Assembly (NCBI RefSeq): GCF_000204055.1
Contig: NW_006768766.1
Coordinates: forward strand, 2,257,243 to 2,321,242
Source: Melampsora larici-populina 98AG31
Lineage: Eukaryota; Basidiomycota; Pucciniomycetes; Pucciniales; Melampsoraceae
DNA: 64,000 nt
Direction: 5' to 3'
The notes under the pieces were generated by a model. It was not told where the DNA came from. It saw only the letters and a program-made list of their open reading frames with translations, and did no database searches. The position numbers and the translations under genes are program-made. Below, in pieces: positions 55,346 to 64,000 of the stretch (position 1 is its first letter; each line of letters begins with the position of its first letter).

Positions 55346-58000
55346 CTTTCTTTCTTGGATGCGGCGTTTTTTGTATTTGGAAGCGTTGCTGTAGAGGGTG
55401 TTGATGGCTATCTTGTTGAGACCTTTTGCAGCAAGATCTTCAGGAGGTAGATCATCTTTGTTGATGTTTCTGTAGTCGCTCACACCTGCATCTCTCAACA
55501 GCTGCCTGGTTGTAGTATGTAAGTTGGGAGGTAGGGTACAATAGTGTAGAAATCCATCAATGCCATTTGGTCCTGAAGGGTTGTAAACAATTGGGGGGGA
55601 TGATGAGGGTGGAGGAGAGGCGGCATCTTGTGCAGGTTGGTGCTTCCCATGACGATCAGAAGCAGCAGAAGTTTGCTTTTGAGGCGATTGAGCAGTATCA
55701 ATTGTGTTGACCATACCGACAACGTGAGGGTTGGGTATTCAAAAGAATACTCAGGGCTCACTAAAAATGGCAAGTTGGGTTGGTAATTTTAGATAATTAA
55801 AGTTATATTTCAAATATAATGTATTACAAAAAAATTATAAGATAAGAGAGAGAAAAGGGAAGAAGGGAACTGGTCTGTTTGGATAAATCCAGACAGACTT
55901 CAGTTAAATGACTCCTTAAAAGGAGGTTCAGGGGTTTAATTATAATATAATTGTTGAAAGCTGGATCCAAGGCTCCCCTTCAATCTTCAAGGTAACTGAT
56001 TGAAGAGTGATATGGAGGTCACTAACCTGGAGTTGATGTAGGTCACTAACCTGTAGTTGTTCTGTAGGTACACTAACCTATGAGTTGATATAGGTCACTA
56101 ACCTGTAGTTGTTCTGAAGGTGACTAACCTAATGGTTTATTGGAAGTTCACTAACCTGAGGAAGAGTTCTACTTGGGGGAAGTAGAGGATCCAAAGAAAA
56201 GGGGATGAAGAATGAAATTACTTTATCTTCTAGTCAGGAACTTCCTTAAAGAAATGAAGTGAATCACTAGTCTTATATATTATAAGACTCTTGATTATAT
56301 ACTTCAATTGAACTTTAAAGGGTTCTTTAAAAGAGTTGTGTAATAAAATGCTTGAGGGAAAATCCTTGAAGGCTGAGAGAGGAGGGGTTTATATATCCTC
56401 CTCTCCAAACCTAATTGTAGTGATATTTGATTGTATCATCACTGTGGTTTAGGGTTTAATAATTACATATACGTGTTATGTATTTTATGCAGTATAAGCA
56501 TTTTAACTCTTGACACCGAGTTATGAGGTGTAATTGGTATTTTATTACATGTTACATATGTTTTTAAGTGTATATACATATGTAATTGATGTTTGTATAT
56601 GTTTTATTATATGTTACATGTGTTTTATAAGCTGTATGTACATGTAATAAGGTTTATAAGTAAAAGTCCAATATTATAAGTTAGTTTTGGGTACATGTAT
56701 ATGTACCCAGGGCTGACAAACAAGTAGAGTAGCAATTGATGAGGCATCAAAGCCACTGCCTGATGGCGTGTCTTTTGATCCCTTGTCCGTTTTCTTGATC
56801 AAGTCGTATTTCATGTGAGCAGGTGGATTCTTAAAATCAACCTTGTCATTATTCTAAAATAGAAGGATATCAGCTTGGGTGACCTGAAGTCAGCTACAAG
56901 GCAAATAACTGACTCGATATTTGGCCCACTCCTCAGCTTTTTCCATGGTCAGAGCGAAATATTGAGTCAAGTCTTTAGGATCTATGATGGGGGCATAGTC
57001 GTCATTGTAATTCACATCTAGCCTATGTTTTTGCACAAGCTCAGCTGCCCAAGCATTGTCCGAAGACTTAGCCTTCTCAGAGGTTATGGTTGACTCTGAA
57101 TCATTATCATCCTCTTTGGACTAATCATTCAAAGAATGTCAGCAACATTTAAAGGTGTGTAGTCGAAGAAGATGTGATATTGCTCGACCTACGTGTTCAG
57201 ACTCATAATCATCGGTGCCAGTGCCAGAAGTGTGCTCATCCTTTCTTTTGGAAGTTTGTCTTTTTTGCTTGTGCTCAGCTATTCTTTTCTCCGCCAAGGC
57301 AGTGATGACTTCAGCTCGGGCAGCCTGGAGAGTGGGTACATTTGAGCTATTGATTTAATATGGGAAGAAAGAAAAAACACACTCATCTTTGCTGTTCCTT
57401 GACTTTGTTCGGATGAAGTACTACATAACACACTCCAGCTTCTTTTTTGGGATAGTGGCCATGTGCTTCTTCAACCCAAGTCTGAACGTTGTCGGCAGTT
57501 AACAATTTGTGAGTAGTGTTTGATCCTTTGGGAAAGTTTGAAGTCTTGGTAATGAAGGCTGTCCACTTTCCGGAGTCCTTGAAAATCGACTTCTTGATCA
57601 ATGTAGTCATAGTTTTTCCAGTTGCATCATTGATGGTTGCTCCAGCACATGCAGCCTTCAGTTCATCCAAGTCAAACCAAGTTGAGCTCCAGTGAACCTT
57701 GCAGTGTGTGCCCCTATAAAGCGCAAAACCCGACTTTTCCTCCTTGTCCGGTACAAAAAATTCACAGTCAAAGTAGAGAAGAAACTCTTCATCTTCCTCT
57801 TCATTTTCCTTAGGTTTGTGTGGTCCACTTTCAGCTGCTGTTGTTGAGGTCTTTGGGATCAGAGTGAGATCAAAAACGGAACAGACATACTGCATTAACA
57901 AATGATGTTGAAGCAAAAGCATAAAGAAACCCAAACATACCTGAGGTACATCCACAGTCAGATCCATAAAGAGAGGGTTGATGTGGGGGTGCAGACCCAT
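55325..58000 (-). pseudogene. transposon-associated gene of unknown function, interrupted
   Basis: Minus-strand gene inside the 6.4-kb Tc1-type element, running towards the transposase. Exon 1 (57941-58000, MGLHPHINPLFMDLTVDVPQ) joins in phase to a long exon ending near 57383 with LLYFDCEFFVPDKEEKSGF, a KVHWSSTWFDLDEL block and AGVCYVVLHPNKVKEQQ. Further exons at about 57210-57330 (ARAEVITALAEKR), 56910-57120 (acidic, then YNDDYAPIIDPKDLTQYFAL) and 56725-56850 follow. A stretch of about 930 bp (55785-56715) breaks the frame, and 55714-55325 resumes with YCTLPPNLHTTTRQLLRDAG and a basic tail. I recognise no domain with confidence. It may be an accessory protein of the element. Confidence 0.5.
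55785..56715. mobile_element. candidate insertion (possible solo LTR) with CACTAACCT repeats
   Basis: AT-rich block that interrupts the minus-strand gene. It contains about six degenerate copies of a phrase like GGTCACTAACCTGTAGTTG (56010-56160). The outer parts hold short palindromes (GTATTCAAAAGAATAC at about 55734-55749, GGGTACATGTATATGTACCC near 56690-56709) next to CAGGGCT on both sides. On the minus strand the right border reads TGTCAGCCC, as an LTR might start. Borders and class are uncertain. Confidence 0.35.
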
Positions 58001-58244
58001 TACAATAAAATATCAATAGATGAATGGAATGGGAACCACCAGATTGAAACTAATCATACAGCAGGGTGTGATTCTGAGACCCTGAATTTTTTTTGGCTGC
58101 ACCGGAATTTGATCTTGGTATGCTGTGCAGCAGCTTCGCAGCAGACTGCGGCCAAATTTGGCATCTTCTCTCTTCTCATCTGTGGTTGACTGAGCAACCT
58201 TTTTAGCAAAGGTAGTATGCAGTTGCGCGGGTTTGACTGTAGAG

Positions 58245-58461
58245 GTGACACCACGGGAATTATTATGTCCGAGACCCGATTGAGCGAAGTTGTGGTGTCC
58301 GAGTCCGCAATAAGTCTCAATTTTTGGATTGAAACCTATTAAAGGCAAGGGGGGGACCTTGGATTTTACTAGGTTTCAATCCAAATTTGAGACTTATTGT
58401 GAACTCTGTCACCACATTAAGTTTCACATATGATTGAACCTAATAGATCCCGTGGTGTGAC
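58245..58461. mobile_element. 217-bp foldback element
   Basis: The left end GTGACACCACGGGAATTATTA and the right end, on the other strand, GTCACACCACGGGATCTATTA pair imperfectly. The inner arms (AATAAGTCTCAA, TTGGATTGAAACCTA) pair almost perfectly around 58355. It directly abuts the right end of the Tc1-type element. Confidence 0.7.
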
Positions 58462-59868
58462 ATGGGCACTACAAAAAATTTGTTGCATGCAGCATTGGCA
58501 AGTGATTTTTTGACCCTTCAAGTTTTTGGATCTGAACTTCAAATTTGAAGGTCAGGCTCAAAGATTTCAAAAGTTGAACAACCAAATCCTCAAATTTGAA
58601 AAGTCCACAACCAATTCTTTGCCCACCCCCTACACCATGATGAAACAAGAGTTAAAAAAAACAAACACAACTTGTTCAGATTGCAAACTATTAATTTCAA
58701 CTAAAACATCATAAGACAATGGACAAGCATACCACTGAAGGCCAAAAATGATCATTTCACCTCAAAATGTGTTTCTTCACAGGAAAAAAAAACACCACAC
58801 TAAAGTGAACATCTCATTTATTGCGTTATCAATCCGTCATAATCAGGTAGTTAAACGAGCAGTCATCATTACAAAAAAGGTGTTTATCAAAGCGAAAAAA
58901 AATAATTGGTTTTGCTCGTACAAATGACATCCATAAACAAATCAATTCACCGAAATAAGTTTTTTAACTTGCATGTGTAAAAAATAGCCAGAGTAAGCTC
59001 CATCCTGTTACTCTCTTTCGAGGGTGACCACATAACTATGAATCATGACAAAGTGATTCAATTGACTGAACAACTAATAAATGCCAAAAAAACATTTATA
59101 TCTTGGCTTTTTCAGTCAATTGATTTGTCCGGAGACTTTCTCCTTGTGTAGAATGAAAAAGATATCTGGAAGATATCTGAAAGTAAAACACAAAAAGTGG
59201 TCCTTGGCATCATTGATTACTTTGAGGGGTCTTGTGTGACGTGTGGTTTACTAGGCATTAAGCCGTTCAACTTCACTCCCCTAGCAAGTAGCAAAACTTA
59301 TTCGGTGATTTGAATACTTGGTCACGACTGAAATGCAAGATAAAGAAGAAATAGAAGGAAATAGAAAAAGAAAAAGGCCACTTGCAATCACGACTGATAT
59401 GCGTGATGAAGAGAAAAGGATAGAGAAAAGAATCGAGAGCAGAAAAGAATTCATGACTGAAAGAAAGAGGTCCCTACCATTGGCTTTCGCCTCCAAAGAC
59501 GTCATAGTTGATTTGAAGCAACTGTTCATACACGAGCAAAAGAGCGAGAAGGTCAGTTTTCCGGTCTTTGCGATCTTCAAACTGCGAGAGGATAAAGGTT
59601 CAGTGGCCGTTTTATCTTCCTGTCGTCGCTGTATCATATTTTGACAGGATAAGAGCAAGACATTTCAAAATAATTTAATCACACAAACAGAGCAAGTTAA
59701 TCACACCACAAAGTCAAACGAGTCACATCAAACTCTATAATAACACACGTATAAAAATCGCAAGAGCGCATCAAGTAGTTAATCACCCAAAGGCTTTCGC
59801 ACAAGACACACCAATGAAACGTTCACAAATATGACGTTCTAGAAGAAATCAATGAAACGCTCGAGATA
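58462..59868. other. intergenic, one charged open frame of doubtful status
   Basis: The plus-strand frame from 59333 (MQDKEEIEGNRKRKR) is Lys/Glu/Arg-rich and 100 residues long, with no recognised domain. I do not count it as a gene. The rest is AT-rich non-coding DNA. Confidence 0.35.
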
Positions 59869-60685
59869 TCATGAGCTTTCACTGCAAGTTTTTAACGTTT
59901 TCAACAGTTTGAAAAGATTGACTCCTCCCATCAAATGACACAGCGACAAGCGTACAGAGAATGGATTATCGGAATTTTTCATCACGAATTCGAGTGAAAA
60001 GGGCCCAAGAACTGGAAGCTTACCTAGAGGACCAGATGCATACTCTACATCGATAATCATCAGGATACCTGAGACAAGCTGGAAGAAACAAAAAAACAAA
60101 TCGTTAGTATAACTTGTTGCTATGAAGATCGTGATATGGTATCAGATAAAGTGTCTCAGAATGAGGTAAGCTTTGGTAAGTGAGTATCCACATATCCTGG
60201 CAAGGATCAGAAGCAGAACTGTATTGTTTATAGTTGATCATCATAGACGAAAGAAAGAGAAGTAAAGAAAAAGATAGACCTCAGAAAGCTTACCTCAGGT
60301 ATCCGAAGTACGTCGAGGAGTAAGAGTGTTGTGTTCTAAAACCGTTAAAAAGATCAAATTCTTTGTCAGTTTCGATTGTTGATGAGTTTTGCTTGAAGGG
60401 ATTTGAGGTCGAAGTGATCAGTTGGTGATGCATGTTCAAATGGTTTTGCTCAAGCCCTTGGAGGGGTATTCGCACGTCGGACGTAGTTGGCGCCCGTTGT
60501 GTAGTTTTTAATCGTCTTTTCAGGAGACCAGAGAGAGGAAGTAAATGAGAGAATACGGACCGAGAATCATCTTGAACACGAAGATGAGTGGATGTGTATG
60601 ATGTTGGGCGGACTGGACGATTTGTTGACAGCTTTATTGAGCCCCGAAAATATCGGCTGACTTGTGGGTTCGAAGTGGCGTTCAC
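59869..60685 (-). CDS. hypothetical protein, uncertain gene model
   Basis: An open frame from ATG 60685 (MNATSNPQVSRYFRGSIKLS) gives about 131 residues, Ser/Thr/Arg/Asn-rich, ending at a good donor (AG/GTAAGC at about 60293). A second segment, about 59869-60080 (ILMIIDVEYASGPLGKLPVL), follows a pyrimidine-rich acceptor, but its phase does not match a simple join, so an exon is missing from the model or one part is not real. The ATG lies only 120 bp from the divergent gene at 60806, suggesting a shared promoter region. The basic N-terminus could target mitochondria. No domain recognised. Confidence 0.33.
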
Positions 60686-60805
60686 GTGACTTGATCAGTC
60701 GTTCCGCAGCATACCACACAAATTCAATCAGACTTGTCGAAAGAGAATCAAGAGCTTGAACTCAAGCCTGATTACTTTACAGTCAACTTCAAATCAAACA
60801 CAAAC

Positions 60806-61904
60806 ATGCCACCCATCAATCCCAAAAAGAAAACCATGAACGAACAATCTCTCAAGACTCAACCAGTTTCATCAAAACCCAAGACACATATCCATTTTCA
60901 TAGCGATGAAGAAGACGACATGGTGATGAGCAATTTACTTGAAAGTGAAGACCTAGAAACCAAAGGATCAGAAGAAGCCACAAACTCAGATCGAACTTCA
61001 AACCAAGACTCAAATGAAAGTGAAGAAGATGATGAAGGTCCAGAAGTGATTAGTACAGCAGTTAGTAAACGTGATGTGATAGCCAAAGAGAATGTTAGAA
61101 AAGAATTTCAAAAATCGTAAGAAAGCTTCTTTTTTCCAAACCTATCTCTCAGTGATCCTGAATTCACTAATTTAAATATTTTGTGAATTTCTTGATTGTT
61201 TAAGAATTCAAATCGCTAAGAAGAAAGCCAACAAAGCCCGTGATGAAAAACTAAAACAATTAAAATCACAATCTAAATCGAAATCCAAACCAAACCCAAT
61301 CGAACCCGAACCATCTTCATCATCTTCCTCAGCATCATCATCAGATGAAGATAGTGAACCAGAACCTACCTCATCATCATCAACAAGAACTACTCGAACA
61401 CTTCAATCGAATAAGAAATACCTAGACCCTTCTCTCTTTGTAACCGCATCCAACATTCTTGAAGAATCTAAAAGATCAGCTGAAGAAAGAGAACAGAACA
61501 ACCTAACATCTATTATGAAAAAACGAAAAAGAAGGAACATATCAGACCAAGAAGATCGAAGAGAAATCGGGTAAGGTCTCTAGATCTATTAGGTTTCAGC
61601 TATTACTATTGATCAACTGATCTATTTTTTCAATCTCTTGGTGGGATGACTTGACAGGAACAATACAACAGTCGTAAGGTTAACCAAATCAACTCATCTA
61701 ACCCCTACAGCTCGACCAGCACGAGTTTCAAAGTTTGTGAAGAATAGACTTTCATACATCAAGAATCGTGGATCACCACATCAAGTTCCTAAATTAACTT
61801 TAACAGCTAAATCTCAAATGGGTACTCGTCATCGGTCTAGATTTGATCTAGGTACACGAACTTCAAATCGTCCAGCTATCTTGTTTGTTCGTGAACCTAA
61901 ATAA
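60806..61904 (+). CDS. Lys/Ser-rich protein, possibly nucleolar UTP16/Bud21-like
   Basis: Three exons (60806-61116, 61205-61570, 61658-61904) with GT-AG borders and matching phases give 307 residues. The start is the first ATG (MPPINPKKKT); the longer upstream open frame has no ATG. The protein has acidic Ser/Asp/Glu tracts, a heptad-like Lys/Glu helix (VIAKENVRKEFQKS, then AKKKANKARDEKLKQLK), a poly-Ser/Glu linker, a conserved-looking block KKYLDPSLFVTASNILEES and a basic C-terminus with ARVSKFVKNRLSYIKNRG. Acidic tracts, a Lys-rich helix and a DPSLF block recall UTP16/Bud21, a component of the U3 small-subunit processome, but the similarity is weak. A chromatin or ribosome-biogenesis protein is the broader inference. 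Confidence 0.72.
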
Positions 61905-63054
61905 CCTCAAAACCAATCTTTTGTAATATTTTCTTAATGGTTTTTTCTGGAAAGTTTGAGGATTCGATTTCAGAATGTTTGATCATTTTGAGATCTTCAA
62001 CTTTTAGAGGAAGTGGAACACACCTTTAATAGCATCGTACTTTTATGATGGTCAGCCACATAACTTTTGCCCCCATGGACTTTAGATCAACACTTTTCTT
62101 GCCCCGTGATAATAAAGCTATAAATTTGTATATAAAAGTCATTTAGATGGTCAAGTTGAAAGACTTATATATAGATCCAGGTGAAGAGTAGCTATGAGCC
62201 TGCCAGCACTGAGAAATCCCCCCACAGACCAAGTAGAAAGCTCTTGATCTAATTCTACAATACCTTGATGATGAGAATGGGAAAACTTGATGATGCTTAA
62301 GGAGAGAAAAATCTCTCATTTGAGGTATAATAGCAGGTGCAGCAACGAGCATGAGTGCGCCCCGCATATTCAAAGTTAAAGTCCACCTTTTTCCCCATCC
62401 TCTTCACCTCTTCATTTTTCCGATCTTTGATTTCCATCTCTTGTCTGAGTCTTTACTAAAAAATAACTTGATAACTCATTGGTATCATTTTATTTCCAAA
62501 TGATCCAATTCTTTCAAAAGTAGATCCCAAAACATCTACTCTAAGACCAACTTTAAATGGCAAGAAAATAATTCATTCAATAAAATTTCATATATTTTTT
62601 TCTTGTTTTTTTTTGGTTGAAAACACTCATCATCATTACATACAATCTCTACTACTTATTCAAGAAAATAAAAAGCAAGAGAGAAAGAGATAAAGGAAAA
62701 GAGATACAAAAACAAAAGAACAAAAGAACTTCACTGAAGTACTTCCAAAACAAAAAAGATTCATGAATTTTAGGAAACCAAAATGAGAGGTATTTTAAAA
62801 GGAAGGAATGACTTGGATAATTTTATACAGATCACTATATAGTACTACTAAGAGATTTTTTAAGAATAAAGTTAAAAACTTTATAGAAAAAGTATAGGAA
62901 AAAGAACTGTCACAAGATAAATGATAAAAGAAACCCGAGTTTATTTAAACTTCAAGTAAGACACCACTTTTGATATATAAGAAAGAAAAACTAAAAAAAA
63001 GTCTACTACAATCAAACCAATTCCCCGTTCAAAACGAAAAACTGATGTGAAAGT
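61905..63054. other. intergenic between convergent genes
   Basis: AT-rich 3' flanks with A-rich tracts at 62660-63000. The minus-strand open frame at 62143-62373 has no recognised domain and is not supported. Confidence 0.45.
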
Positions 63055-63510
63055 TTATCTAAGAGGTCTAGGTCTAGAAGCCGGTTTAAGTACCAACCGA
63101 GGTTTTCGATAAGTCGGTTTATTAAAGTTCGTTAAGAGTGGTGTAGACCGTTTAGCCAAACGACGTTGACGAAGTGGAGATTGTTCTAAATGTAATGAAA
63201 CTCTTTGTCTTTCAAAAAAAAACCCACCTCAAGTCAGTTTTTGTACAATCAAGCTTTATAGAGTTAAGAGGAAGAGAGAGACAAACAATTTGATGACCAA
63301 ACCATGAGTAGTACCGTTTGTGGTGATTTCATTCGGGTTGTAATGATCATCTACCCAATTACTGATTTTTAAACGAATGTCTTGAGTTAATGGTGTATAT
63401 GTTCTTGGTGGTACAGGTGGAGGAGTCTTGTTGAGATGACAGTTTACGTCTAGTTCTACCATCGTTTGAGCAGAGAAAGGTTGGGTTTGAGATTGAGATA
63501 CCATGGCCAT
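63055..63510 (-). CDS. small protein of unknown function
   Basis: Two exons (63287-63510 and 63055-63208) join in phase to 125 residues. Exon 1 has MVELDVNCHLNKTPPPVPPR, then TYTPLTQDIRLKISNWVDDH and a turn-rich YNPNEITTNGTTHG. Exon 2 is strongly basic and Pro/Arg-rich, with QRRLAKRSTPLL and a PASRPRPLR end. The donor is the less common GTTTGT and the acceptor follows a long T tract. No signal peptide or membrane span. The basic tail suggests binding to nucleic acid or the nucleolus, but no family is recognised. The start is the first ATG; a second lies two codons later. Confidence 0.6.
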
Positions 63511-64000
63511 CGTTTATATGTTGTGTATGGGGTTAACTGGTTTTTTTGGGGGCTGGTTCGTGTTGATGAATGAAGGCTTTGGAAGAGAACAGGTAAGAGC
63601 GAGAATGAGGATCAGGTTGATGGATGGATGAGTAAGACTTACATATAGCAATGATCAATAAGCCAAGATGAGATGATTGGTTGATTGATTGGTTGCTGTG
63701 GTTGATCTTGTTGTGAAGTTATGAAATTGAAATTGATCAAATGTAAATCAAATCTTTATAAAACACCAAGACTCGGTTATTTCAAAAACAAAGGATCAAA
63801 GTCAAAGTGATGATGTTCTTGTAAAATGAGAGTGATGAAGATCAACCAAGATTAAATTAAAACCAAAACAAAGGAAAGGGGTAATCTGATCAAAGTCAAT
63901 CAAAAAAAAAGGAACAAAACGAAAAAAAAACACAACCAATCTTTTTAAATCACTACCAAGTCAACTTGCATAATCAAATCAAATCAAATCAAAAACGAAA
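63511..64000. other. upstream region of the gene ending at 63055
   Basis: AT-rich non-coding DNA with GATTGATTGGTTG repeats near 63670-63710 and AATCA repeats at the window end. Presumed promoter side; no gene. Confidence 0.45.

Larger units (their letters stand above)
51793..58239. mobile_element. 6.4-kb Tc1/mariner-type element with two convergent genes
   Basis: Termini CAGTCAAACCCGCGC in inverse orientation with TA outside (51791-51792 and 58240-58241). A block of about 160 bp (52172-52320 and 58075-58220) is repeated in inverse orientation near each end, so both ends belong to the same family. The left end has about 365 bp more than the right. Inside are a plus-strand transposase remnant (52.6-53.6 kb) and a minus-strand gene of unknown function (55.3-58.0 kb), plus later insertions. 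Two abutting elements of the same family could give the same picture. Confidence 0.6.

Noticed and set aside
59333..59644. Charged open frame as a gene
   Set aside because: Low complexity (Lys/Glu/Arg), no splice or domain support, no family recognised.

Overview
The window looks like nuclear DNA of a basidiomycete, most likely a rust fungus (Pucciniales, Melampsora-like). Coding genes are split by many short GT-AG introns, the intergenic DNA is AT-rich and full of transposons, and there is a family of small secreted six-cysteine proteins of the kind typical of rust secretomes. The species call is inference; the exon structures, repeats and target-site duplications were read from the sequence.

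Housekeeping genes occupy the flanks and a few islands. On the left are a perilipin-like lipid-droplet protein (3138-4255, +) and the mitochondrial 2-oxoglutarate dehydrogenase E1 subunit (5563-9308, -, nine exons). In the middle are a TRAPPC4/Trs23-like gene with an in-frame stop (34226-34808, +) and a Ctr-type copper transporter (37534-38718, +). On the right are a Lys/Ser-rich, possibly nucleolar protein (60806-61904, +), a weak hypothetical gene divergent from it (59869-60685, -), and an unrecognised 125-residue protein (63055-63510, -).

Between 10.7 and 33.3 kb lie four paralogues of one secreted-protein family (10701-11508 -, 13619-14413 -, 27333-28577 +, 32484-33258 -). All have a 275-nt first exon, the same four-exon layout and six conserved cysteines. 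The third is interrupted by a 440-bp MITE; the fourth has a 178-bp MITE in its 5' region.

The same interval holds a large Mutator-like element (15243-25941) with long terminal inverted repeats and a near-perfect 9-bp target duplication. Its protein joins a WRKY/GCM-type zinc region, a MULE transposase core and a C-terminal domain resembling a ubiquitin-specific protease. A complete hAT element (18483-23188) is inserted inside the transposase gene. This transposase-plus-deubiquitinase-like fusion is the strongest candidate for something undescribed.

From 39 to 58.5 kb the window is a transposon graveyard with one young insertion. It holds several short TIR and foldback elements, a full-length Ty3/gypsy chromodomain retrotransposon with identical 193-bp LTRs and a 5-bp target duplication (45323-51358), and a 6.4-kb Tc1/mariner-type element (51793-58239) carrying a decayed transposase and a second, convergent gene of unknown function. 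A second MULE-like open frame runs off the left edge of the window.
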